From Cyanobacteria bacterium UBA4641 (GTDB taxonomy: Bacteria; Cyanobacteriota; Vampirovibrionia; Gastranaerophilales; Gastranaerophilaceae), in assembly GCA_002405805.1 (NCBI GenBank), contig DHMN01000004.1, forward strand, positions 1-10,893: DNA of 10,893 nt, read 5' to 3'. Under the pieces are notes generated by a model. That model was not told the origin of the DNA. It ran no database searches and saw only the letters and a program-made list of their open reading frames with translations. The first letter of the stretch is position 1. Each line of letters begins with the position of its first letter. Both the position numbers and the translations under genes were made by a program. Positions 4,760 to 10,893 of the stretch are shown here, piece after piece.

Positions 4760-7066
4760 TTATATTTCAATAAGTGTTCCCATTTTGTCTTTTGACACAT
4801 CAACAAGACATTTGAATTTGCCGACTCTTACAATATAAACATTGGCATCATCAGGTCTTACTTGAATTGCTTTGTCTACAACATGGTCAAACTTCTTCAA
4901 AATAAAGATATTGTCTTTGATTCTGCCAACCAAAGCTGAAACACCATCCATATTAACTACATAAAAACCTTTTTCAGAATCAATGTTGTAACCTGATTTT
5001 ACAATCAAACCGTTCATATAAGGTAACGGTTTATTTCCTCCGAATTTTTCCATCGGACTAGGAGCTTGTGCAATCGGATTTGTAACGCCTGAACGTCTCA
5101 TTACATCAGACATTGAAGTTTTCGGATGAGACAAATTGCTGCTAACAGGACGAGCAATTGCTGTTGTTGATTTGCTGTCTTCTGAATCCAATATTGATAA
5201 ATATTCATCCAAAGAAGACAATAAGTAGTTTTCATTTTCCTTGTTCATTTTCATTTCCCCATTATTATTTGTTAAATATTTATTACCTGTTTCAATCAAA
5301 TCAGAAATTTCTAAATCTGATGCACCGTTTTGACGTCTTGTTACACTCAATGGTGAATTTTTAAGTTTAACAAATCTACCTTCTTTATAAGATTTGTTTC
5401 GAGATAATTTTTTATCTTCTTCTGCCAAAGTTCTATGAGTTTCTTTTAGTGACATAGATTTTGAGAAAGATTTCAATTTAATTTCAGAGAAGTTATTCAC
5501 AATTGCATTATCTTCAGATTTCACGTCTAATGAAACTTCTTCCGGCTCTTTCAGTGTTGGAGTTTGAGCTAGTGCGTGTTCCATTTGCGAAATTTTTGCT
5601 TGCAATTTTTCTTTCACAATTTCATCATGCGATTTTTCTGATTTAATCACATTCAAAGGTTTAATTTCAGAAACTTTTGATGGAATATGTGATGATGAAT
5701 TGATATTTTTTGTAACTGTTTGAGCAGATTGTGTTTCTTTGATTTCAGGCATTTTAATTGATTTTTTCATGCCGGACATATCTGTTACATAAGAAATTGT
5801 ATTTTGCGCTTGTTCAGGTTTTGGGTTGCGCTTTTCTTCTCTTTCAACATACATTTTATATTTTTCTTGCCAATTCAAATCTTCATTGTTTGCAATGTCG
5901 TAATACTCACGTCTGCGACGTTTTGCTTGATTTTTAGCTGACAAATTGAAAAATGTTTGAAGTCTTGATTTATCTTTTTCTTTAGAATTTGCAAGTGCAT
6001 CAAACACAAGATACATCACACCTAATGCCAAAACAGAACCACCTGCAATCAAAATCCAAATCGGAAAATGTACTGAATTATCAACAGTTTGCGGAGTATC
6101 AACCGCTGTCGGAGTTTGTACATTGTTAGAATTATCTTCGATTTTTACATTTTGAGACTGGTCAACAGCAGGTGCTGGTGCAGTTTCTTGTTTTTTCGGA
6201 GTTTCTGACACAATGTTGTGTACAATTCTTGGTTCTAAATCAATAATACGTCTGCCGTTTGAATCAAATTTAACTTTTGGTGCATAAGCGCTTGAACTAT
6301 CTGTAAGTACGTTAGACGGTGCAGGTTGAGCTTTTGGCTGAACAGTATGCTGTTGCACAGGTTTTGGTTGAACCTGTACTTGAGATTTAGGAGTTGAAGT
6401 TTGAACTTTTTTCGTTTCAATTTTCGGTTTCAAATCCTGAATTTTCAATTTAGGCAACTCAATCGGAATGATTTTGGGAGTTGTTGGGGCAGATGCTTTT
6501 TGTGTATTGTTAGGTTTATTTTGTGCAACTTGTGGCTTAACAGATGTTGTGGTATGAGCGACAGTTTTTTGTGCTGTTGCTTGCGGTTTAGCTGTTTGAG
6601 ATACTGCAGGTTTTGTTGCCACAGGGGTTGTCATATTTTTTGCAATAATCGCTTTTGAATCCTTTTGAGCTTGTGTCAAAGGATTTGTTTTTCTCATGTA
6701 AGTTTTGATATTGATAGGTTTGGTTGTTCCGAAAGTAACTTTTGTATAGCCGCCAATACCATCGTTGACGTGTTTTACATCAATATCGGTAATTAAATCT
6801 TTTACACCGCCTATACTTGGCGCAACTGAACTTGAGCTTGAAGTATTCGGAAGTAAAACAACATATCTGTTGTTAGATTTACGAGTTACAACAGAGTTTC
6901 CGGACTCCCCTGTTGTATAAAATGTAACATCAACAGTATCTGCAACAGATGATTTTTTCACATCCATTTGCAGCAAATTATTTAAACTATCGGCATTTGC
7001 AGAGTTTACTCCAACGGTAAGCATTGCTAAAACTGCTGCAACTACAATATTTTTTCTATTTCCCAT
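4760..7066 (-). CDS. AMIN-like, single-pass membrane protein with large cytoplasmic tail
   Basis: I do not recognise this 768-residue protein as a named gene. A signal peptide (about 1-25, cleavage likely after ANA) is followed by a beta-rich region (about 40-125: YVVLLPN, GGYTKVTFGTT) resembling an AMIN domain; that assignment is tentative. A Pro/Gln/Thr/Lys-rich linker spans about 145-330. A membrane helix (334-356, FPIWILIAGGSVLALGVMYL) is followed by a basic stretch including KRRRRE (382-387), implying a periplasmic N-terminus and cytoplasmic C-terminus. Residues 360-680 are charged and low in complexity, and 684-768 are beta-rich with an internal duplication. AMIN domains usually occur in envelope proteins such as PilQ or AmiC, so a cell-wall or pilus role is possible. 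It heads the gene train down to mtnA. The ribosome-binding site is weak (GGGAA, 4 nt before ATG). A weak -10 (TATTAT, 7111-7106) is the only promoter hint. Confidence 0.75.
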   Translation of the reverse strand: MGNRKNIVVAAVLAMLTVGVNSANADSLNNLLQMDVKKSSVADTVDVTFYTTGESGNSVVTRKSNNRYVVLLPNTSSSSSVAPSIGGVKDLITDIDVKHVNDGIGGYTKVTFGTTKPINIKTYMRKTNPLTQAQKDSKAIIAKNMTTPVATKPAVSQTAKPQATAQKTVAHTTTSVKPQVAQNKPNNTQKASAPTTPKIIPIELPKLKIQDLKPKIETKKVQTSTPKSQVQVQPKPVQQHTVQPKAQPAPSNVLTDSSSAYAPKVKFDSNGRRIIDLEPRIVHNIVSETPKKQETAPAPAVDQSQNVKIEDNSNNVQTPTAVDTPQTVDNSVHFPIWILIAGGSVLALGVMYLVFDALANSKEKDKSRLQTFFNLSAKNQAKRRRREYYDIANNEDLNWQEKYKMYVEREEKRNPKPEQAQNTISYVTDMSGMKKSIKMPEIKETQSAQTVTKNINSSSHIPSKVSEIKPLNVIKSEKSHDEIVKEKLQAKISQMEHALAQTPTLKEPEEVSLDVKSEDNAIVNNFSEIKLKSFSKSMSLKETHRTLAEEDKKLSRNKSYKEGRFVKLKNSPLSVTRRQNGASDLEISDLIETGNKYLTNNNGEMKMNKENENYLLSSLDEYLSILDSEDSKSTTAIARPVSSNLSHPKTSMSDVMRRSGVTNPIAQAPSPMEKFGGNKPLPYMNGLIVKSGYNIDSEKGFYVVNMDGVSALVGRIKDNIFILKKFDHVVDKAIQVRPDDANVYIVRVGKFKCLVDVSKDKMGTLIEI

Positions 7067-7139
7067 TGTTTCCCGTTAATCTAACAACTACACATTTCTA
7101 CTTATATAATACCTGAGAGTAAAAAAATTTGCTACTTTA

Positions 7140-7168
7140 TTAATAAAAAAACAAATTTATGTTACAAT
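7140..7168 (+). promoter_or_regulatory. Promoter predicted to give leaderless era mRNA
   Basis: TTAATA (7140-7145), a 17-nt spacer ending in TGT, and TACAAT (7163-7168) form an extended -10 promoter. Six bases (ATCTTT) separate it from the ATG at 7175, so the expected +1 is the start codon itself. There is no Shine-Dalgarno. The -35 overlaps a perfect 12-bp palindrome (7136-7147). A second TATAAT at 7105-7110, with only a poor -35, could give a longer transcript. Confidence 0.6.
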
Positions 7169-7174
7169 ATCTTT

Positions 7175-8068
7175 ATGAAAAGTGGATTCGTTGCAATTAT
7201 TGGGCGTCCTAATGTAGGAAAATCAACTCTTTTGAACCAAATTCTGGGTCAAAAAATCGTTATTACAACAGACAAAGCCCAAACTACAAGAAAAAGAATT
7301 AAAGGTATTTTGACAAAACCGGAAGGACAAATTGTCTTTGTCGACACCCCGGGGGTGCATAAACCTTTAAACAAATTAGGTGAATTTTTGCTGGATGAGG
7401 CAAAAGTTGCAGTGCCTGATGCTGATGTAATTTTGTTTTTGGTAGACGGTTCTGACCCTGCAGGCAAGGGCGACAAATGGATTGCTCAAAACCTTTTGCA
7501 AACAAAAATTCCGATAATTATTGTTATGAATAAAGTTGACAAAATTAAAAAACAAGAAAAAGTTGAGGAAAATTTACTCAGCTATAAAACTTTATTCACA
7601 GAAAATCTTCCGATTGTGAGAATTTCGGCAAAAACAGGACGCAATATTGATACACTAATTAAAAATATTTATAAAAAATTACCGGAAGGCGAACCGCTTT
7701 ATCCTGAAGACATTGTGACAGAAGAGACAATGCGCGATGTAACAGAAGAAATTATCCGCGAAAAAATTTTACTGAACACATCTGACGAAATTCCTCATTC
7801 TGTTGCAGTTAAAGTTGAAAAATATTCTGAACAAGAAGACATTGATAGGATTTCAGCCTCAATTTTTTGTGAACACAAAAGCCAAAAAGGAATCCTTATC
7901 GGCAAAGGCGGAAGTTTGCTAAAAAAAATCGGCACAGAATCAAGACTTGAACTTGAAAAAATCGTAGAGAAAAAAGTCTACTTAGAACTTCAAGTAAAAG
8001 TCGAAAAAGATTGGCGCAAAAAAGAAAAAATCCTAAAAAACTTTGGTTATCAACAAGAAAAAGAGTAA
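7175..8068 (+). CDS. era: GTPase Era, 16S rRNA-binding ribosome assembly factor
   Basis: Era is an essential GTPase that binds the 3' end of 16S rRNA and helps mature the 30S subunit. The 297-residue length is typical. The GTPase motifs are complete: G1 GRPNVGKS (10-17), the G2 region with TT37-38, G3 DTPG (57-60), G4 NKVD (119-122) and G5 SAK (151-153). A C-terminal KH domain follows (about 208-290) with IGKGG (242-246) as its GxxG RNA-binding loop and the family ending VEKDWRKKEKIL. The start is secure because MKSGFVAIIGRPNVGKST is the canonical Era N-terminus. It diverges from the AMIN-like gene across 108 bp and converges on metG. No Shine-Dalgarno precedes it; see the promoter at 7140-7168. 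Confidence 0.97.
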   Translation: MKSGFVAIIGRPNVGKSTLLNQILGQKIVITTDKAQTTRKRIKGILTKPEGQIVFVDTPGVHKPLNKLGEFLLDEAKVAVPDADVILFLVDGSDPAGKGDKWIAQNLLQTKIPIIIVMNKVDKIKKQEKVEENLLSYKTLFTENLPIVRISAKTGRNIDTLIKNIYKKLPEGEPLYPEDIVTEETMRDVTEEIIREKILLNTSDEIPHSVAVKVEKYSEQEDIDRISASIFCEHKSQKGILIGKGGSLLKKIGTESRLELEKIVEKKVYLELQVKVEKDWRKKEKILKNFGYQQEKE

Positions 8069-8092
8069 TCAAAATTTTAAATATAATAATAA

Positions 8093-8129
8093 AAAAACTC
8101 TACCTCCGAAATTGGATGGTAGAGTTTTT
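8093..8129. terminator. Bidirectional intrinsic terminator between era and metG
   Basis: A 12-bp perfect stem pairs AAAAACTCTACC (8093-8104) with GGTAGAGTTTTT (8118-8129). Three further pairs (TCC 8105-8107 with GGA 8114-8116) extend it past a one-base bulge, leaving the 6-nt loop GAAATT. It ends in T-runs on both strands, so it can stop era transcription (stop codon 25 bp to the left) and metG transcription (stop codon 22 bp to the right). Confidence 0.85.
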
Positions 8130-8150
8130 AAAAGTCATTATTTCTAAGAT

Positions 8151-9722
8151 TTATTTTTTAGATTTGTCAGCCAATTCACTGTCAACTCTTAAAAATACTG
8201 GATGAATTTCTTCTTTGGAAATCAATTTGCCTGCCCTAATATTGTCAGCTTTTATATCATCAAGTTTTTGTGACAAATCATAAGACAATTGTTTTGCCAT
8301 ATCAGCTGCAATATTTGGACAATATGGATAAATCAAAGAAGAAATAATACACATAATTTCTAAAACTGTTGCCAAAACTTGACCACATTCTGTCATTTTT
8401 TCTTCTTTTGCCAATGTCCAAGGAGCATTGTCGGTTACAAATTTGTTTGTAGCATCAACAATTGAGATAATAGCTTGTGCAGCCTCTTGAATTTCAAAGT
8501 GATTGAAGTGATTTTCTACGATTTTAATTGTTCCTAAAGCTGTTCTGATTAGACTTTCAGCCTCTTTAGAACGATTTGTCAAAAATTCTTCTTTTACCTC
8601 ACCATCAAAATATTTTACAAGCATAGACAAGCTTCTGTTTAACAAGTTGCCCATACTGTTAGCCAAGTGAGCATTTACTTTTTCTTTAAAATCTTGGTCA
8701 GAGTAATTTCCATCACGTCCGCAAGGCGCAGATGTTGCCATATAATATCTGAATGCATCAGGATGTTCCAAATTGTAATGTTCCAAAACTGATGTTGGAG
8801 AAACAACGTTACCTAGAGATTTAGACATTTTTGTTTCATCAATTGTAATCCAGCCGTGAGCAAAAATATGTTTTGGTAACGGCAAATCTAAAGCCATCAA
8901 AATACCAATCCAGTAAATACTGTGGAATTTCAAAATATCTTTACCAATTACATGTACATCAACCGGCCACAATTGTTTAAATTGTTCTGATGGGTTTTCT
9001 GTGTCGTAACCGATTGCGGTAATATAGTTTGAAAGTGCATCAATCCAAACATAGATAGATTGTTCAGGGTCATTTAATACGTCAATACCCCAACCTACAT
9101 TTGCTTTGTTACGAGAAACTGAAATATCTTGAATATCTTCCAATTGGTTTAGAACTTCGTTAGCTCTAAAACTTGGAACGATGAAATCCGGATTTTCTTT
9201 GATATGTTTCATGATTGCATCTTTGTATGAAGAAAGTTTGAAGAAATAATTTTCTTCTTTTACAACTTCAGGTTTTTTAAGGTGGTCAGGACAAAGTCCG
9301 TCTTCTGTTAAATCTTTAGGATTCAAGAAACATTCACAACCTGAACAATACAAACCTTCGTATTCGTGTTTATAAATATCACCTTTTTCAACCAATTTTT
9401 GAAAAATCTTTTGAACGACTTTTTCATGGTCCTCATCAGTTGTACGGATAAATCTGTTATACTTGATATCCAAAGCTTTCCACGCATCTTTAAATTTTTG
9501 AGCGTTTTCATCACACAATTGTTTAGGAGTTTTCCCTTGCGCTGCAGAAGTCTTTTGGATTTTGATACCGTGTTCATCTGTACCTGTCAAAAGGAACAAA
9601 TTGTCAGTTCTTTGAGAGTAGTGTCTTGCAATTACATCACTAAGAATTTTTTCGTATGCGTGCCCGATATGAGGAGCACCATTGACATAGTCAATTGCCG
9701 TAGTTAAATAAAATTTATCCAT
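8151..9722 (-). CDS. metG: Methionyl-tRNA synthetase
   Basis: This class I synthetase charges tRNA-Met and initiator tRNA with methionine in the cytosol. The sequence shows HIGH (18-21), LTGTDEHG (45-52), a zinc-binding insertion with C126-x2-C129 and C144-x2-H147, the WIDALSNY active-site segment (226-233), KMSKS (298-302) and DNAPW (431-435) in the anticodon-binding helical domain. At 523 residues it ends soon after that domain and lacks the C-terminal EMAP-like tRNA-binding domain found in longer bacterial enzymes such as that of Bacillus. The short form is common, so this is not truncation. The start is supported by AGAGGA (9734-9729), 6 nt before the ATG. It converges with era and diverges from the gene at 9847. 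No T-box leader is visible; the gap is too short. Confidence 0.97.
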   Translation of the reverse strand: MDKFYLTTAIDYVNGAPHIGHAYEKILSDVIARHYSQRTDNLFLLTGTDEHGIKIQKTSAAQGKTPKQLCDENAQKFKDAWKALDIKYNRFIRTTDEDHEKVVQKIFQKLVEKGDIYKHEYEGLYCSGCECFLNPKDLTEDGLCPDHLKKPEVVKEENYFFKLSSYKDAIMKHIKENPDFIVPSFRANEVLNQLEDIQDISVSRNKANVGWGIDVLNDPEQSIYVWIDALSNYITAIGYDTENPSEQFKQLWPVDVHVIGKDILKFHSIYWIGILMALDLPLPKHIFAHGWITIDETKMSKSLGNVVSPTSVLEHYNLEHPDAFRYYMATSAPCGRDGNYSDQDFKEKVNAHLANSMGNLLNRSLSMLVKYFDGEVKEEFLTNRSKEAESLIRTALGTIKIVENHFNHFEIQEAAQAIISIVDATNKFVTDNAPWTLAKEEKMTECGQVLATVLEIMCIISSLIYPYCPNIAADMAKQLSYDLSQKLDDIKADNIRAGKLISKEEIHPVFLRVDSELADKSKK

Positions 9723-9746
9723 TTTCTTTCCTCTTTTATAGCTATA

Positions 9747-9775
9747 AATTTATGTTTAAATACTAGCACAAACAA
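9747..9775 (-). promoter_or_regulatory. Possible metG promoter
   Basis: On the minus strand, TTGTTT (9775-9770) lies 17 nt before TAAATT (9752-9747). The -35 is identical to the one proposed for ruvC. The expected start near 9740 would give a leader of about 18 nt containing the AGAGGA ribosome-binding site. The predicted start lies within a perfect 12-bp palindrome (9736-9747). Confidence 0.4.
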
Positions 9776-9795
9776 ATGATAAATACCCTGATGGA

Positions 9796-9824
9796 TTTAC
9801 AACAGGTCTGAAAAATGGTATTAT
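9796..9824 (+). promoter_or_regulatory. Promoter for the secreted Cys-rich protein gene
   Basis: TTTACA (9796-9801), a 17-nt spacer ending in TGG, and TATTAT (9819-9824) form a near-consensus sigma70 promoter with an extended -10. The expected start is near 9831, giving a leader of about 16 nt that includes the ribosome-binding site at 9835-9841. Confidence 0.6.
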
Positions 9825-9846
9825 ATATGGCAATAAGGAAGTGATT

Positions 9847-10314
9847 ATGAAAAATTTTTTAATGACAATTTGTACATTATTTTTAGTAGCCGGTGCGGTT
9901 TATGCAGTGGGCAGTGCCTATATGAGCCTCAAATACGGTACATACACTTGCCCTGAAGGCAAAACAACTTGCCGAATTGACAAACTTAAAAACGGAGAGT
10001 TGAATTTCAGCGAACAATGCAAAGAAACAAGTGAAAAAATGGGAAGTTCAAAATATGCACCTATGATTAAACTTGGCAGATGCAAATACATTCCCGATAC
10101 AAATAAATATTACTCTTGCGAATACGCAGATGCAAGATGTACGGTCATTTTATATTCGGATAACAGAACCCAAACAGCTTGTTCAACCAATATAACAAAC
10201 AACGTCAAAATCACTTCTGAACAGCGTTCTAAAATATATGACAGAGTTACTGCAGATGCTAAAAACGGTAATTGCCAAGAGTTATACGCAGAAGAACCTC
10301 AAGCCAAGAAATAA
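9847..10314 (+). CDS. Secreted cysteine-rich small protein, function unknown
   Basis: I do not recognise this 155-residue protein. Residues 1-20 form a clear signal peptide (MKNFLMTICTLFLVAGAVYA) with a plausible cut after VYA. The exported part holds eight cysteines (35, 42, 58, 79, 91, 98, 112, 143), an even number that allows four disulfides. Most are spaced 7-21 residues apart, some after aromatic residues. The C-terminus is hydrophilic and ends in Lys. No lipobox is present, so it is probably periplasmic or released. The start was set at ATG 9847 because AAGGAAGTGATT (9835-9846), an almost full match to the anti-Shine-Dalgarno, lies directly before it; the in-frame GTG at 9841 falls within this ribosome-binding site. 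It has its own promoter and is 76 bp from the next gene. Confidence 0.75.
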   Translation: MKNFLMTICTLFLVAGAVYAVGSAYMSLKYGTYTCPEGKTTCRIDKLKNGELNFSEQCKETSEKMGSSKYAPMIKLGRCKYIPDTNKYYSCEYADARCTVILYSDNRTQTACSTNITNNVKITSEQRSKIYDRVTADAKNGNCQELYAEEPQAKK

Positions 10315-10335
10315 AAATTTACAAAATACGCAATT

Positions 10336-10364
10336 TTGATGAAAAAATTTCCTTTATATATATG
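10336..10364 (+). promoter_or_regulatory. Possible promoter for the 148-residue protein gene
   Basis: TTGATG (10336-10341), a 17-nt spacer and TATATG (10359-10364) lie in the 76-bp gap. The expected start near 10371 would leave a leader of about 20 nt containing the AAAGGA site (10377-10382). The local DNA is very AT-rich, so a chance match is possible. Confidence 0.4.
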
Positions 10365-10390
10365 TAGGTTAAAAATAAAGGAAAAGTATT

Positions 10391-10837
10391 ATGGCTTCAA
10401 ATTGGGTTTATCCGCTGGATGCTTGCGCTGCAGCAGGAATTATTGATTACGACGCACCGGCAGATATTTTAGGGCAAGAACCACGATATATGGGCAGTCC
10501 AAAATTCAAAGATATTCCAACATTGGATACATCTTTGTTACCTGATGGCACAAAAATGAAAGGACAACCAAAATCAGACCAATTTAATAAGTCATCAAGT
10601 GATTTGATAAATAATCCTGCTTGGAAAAAATGGGCATTTGGCGCACTGGCAACACTTGGTGTTGGCGGAGCAGCCGTTGCTGGATTAGTCAGCAAAGGGA
10701 AAATAAAACTTCCTAAAATGCCTTCAATGCCTAAATTTTCAGGCATTGGCACAAGCTTGAAAAACTTTGGCGCAAAAGTTTGGAATGTTATAAAAAAGCC
10801 GTTTGTGTACATTGCCTCAAAATTCCATAAGCCTTAG
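10391..10837 (+). CDS. Small protein with acidic N-half and lysine-rich C-half, unknown
   Basis: I do not recognise this 148-residue protein. AAAGGA (10377-10382) sits 8 nt before the ATG, so expression is likely. It has no signal peptide. The first half (1-71) holds ten acidic residues and two cysteine-free tracts around DILGQEPRYMG (25-35). A Gly/Ala/Val-rich hydrophobic segment follows (81-100, WAFGALATLGVGGAAVAGLV), long enough for one membrane span. The tail (101-148) has eleven lysines, a KLPKMPSMPKF proline repeat (106-116) and aromatic-hydrophobic positions suited to an amphipathic helix (VWNVIKKPFVYIASKF). There is not one Asp or Glu after residue 71. A membrane-associated or nucleic-acid-binding role would fit the charge pattern, but this is inference. 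Confidence 0.65.
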   Translation: MASNWVYPLDACAAAGIIDYDAPADILGQEPRYMGSPKFKDIPTLDTSLLPDGTKMKGQPKSDQFNKSSSDLINNPAWKKWAFGALATLGVGGAAVAGLVSKGKIKLPKMPSMPKFSGIGTSLKNFGAKVWNVIKKPFVYIASKFHKP

Positions 10838-10870
10838 GAAGAGGTCAAGATGGCAAGAAGACAGGCTTGA
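10836..10870 (+). other. Ribosome-binding site and six-codon reading frame ending at a repeat
   Basis: AGGAAGAGG (10836-10844) is a strong Shine-Dalgarno placed 5 nt before ATG at 10850. The frame reads MARRQA and stops at TGA (10868-10870), one base before the repeat at 10872 begins. It may be a tiny leader peptide, the remains of a gene interrupted by the repeat, or chance. It overlaps the stop codon region of the preceding gene, so translational coupling is possible. Confidence 0.3.
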
Positions 10871-10871
10871 T

Positions 10872-10893
10872 GTCATGCTGAACTGACTAGAAT
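10872..10893 (-). repeat. Partial palindromic repeat, family 1, cut by window end
   Basis: These 22 bases are identical to 121-142, the start of copy A, in the same orientation. They include the left arm ATGCTGAA (10875-10882) and the start of the inner stem. The rest lies beyond the window, so the full length and the partner arm cannot be checked. Confidence 0.75.

Noticed and set aside
7105..7134. A promoter for the AMIN-like gene (TATTAT 7111-7106, TAGCAA 7134-7129, minus strand)
   Set aside because: The -35 matches consensus at only three positions and the same bases also read TATAAT on the plus strand; too weak to list as a feature.
9841..9843. GTG as the start codon of the Cys-rich protein
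   Set aside because: It lies inside the AAGGAAGTGATT ribosome-binding site and has no ribosome-binding site of its own; ATG at 9847 is correctly spaced.
10314..10350. AT-rich stretch after the Cys-rich protein gene as a terminator
   Set aside because: Only weak AAAATT/AATTTT pairing is possible, with no GC-containing stem, so termination there is not supported.

Overview
This is an AT-rich bacterial chromosome segment of mostly housekeeping genes. The lineage is inferred, not shown. Short AT-rich intergenic regions, Shine-Dalgarno sites such as AAGGAAGTGATT, and a secreted protein with an AMIN-like domain joined to a membrane anchor would fit a host-associated non-photosynthetic cyanobacterium (Melainabacteria/Gastranaerophilales). 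A Firmicutes-like relative cannot be excluded without a search. I see no CRISPR array, transposase, phage gene, toxin-antitoxin pair or recognisable defence system.

Layout: positions 1-419 carry no convincing gene but hold five short palindromic repeats of two families. Next comes a minus-strand acyltransferase (420-1241) with its own promoters. A minus-strand gene train then runs from 7066 down to 1450: AMIN-like membrane protein, solute-binding protein, ruvC, a small multi-span membrane protein and mtnA. It ends at an intrinsic terminator (1393-1419). The intergenic distances are 10, 40, 23 and 15 bp, so co-transcription is likely, but ruvC also appears to have its own promoter. The plus-strand gene era (7175-8068) diverges from this train and converges on minus-strand metG (8151-9722); a strong hairpin between them can terminate both. 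Divergent from metG are two small plus-strand genes that I do not recognise: a secreted cysteine-rich protein (9847-10314) and a 148-residue protein with an acidic first half and a lysine-rich second half (10391-10837). The window ends inside a second copy of a repeat also present at 121-142.

Functionally, era (ribosome assembly), ruvC (Holliday junction resolution), metG (methionyl-tRNA synthesis) and mtnA (methionine salvage) are core genes with no shared pathway. The envelope genes (AMIN-like protein, solute-binding protein, membrane protein, acyltransferase, secreted Cys-rich protein) are less well understood.

The main points for follow-up are: (1) era and ruvC share an extended -10 element, TGnTACAAT, exactly 6 nt before the ATG, with no Shine-Dalgarno, which predicts leaderless mRNAs; (2) two palindromic repeat families show paired (compensatory) stem changes between copies; (3) the AMIN-like protein has a large predicted cytoplasmic tail ending in a duplicated beta-rich motif; (4) the two small unrecognised proteins at the right end.
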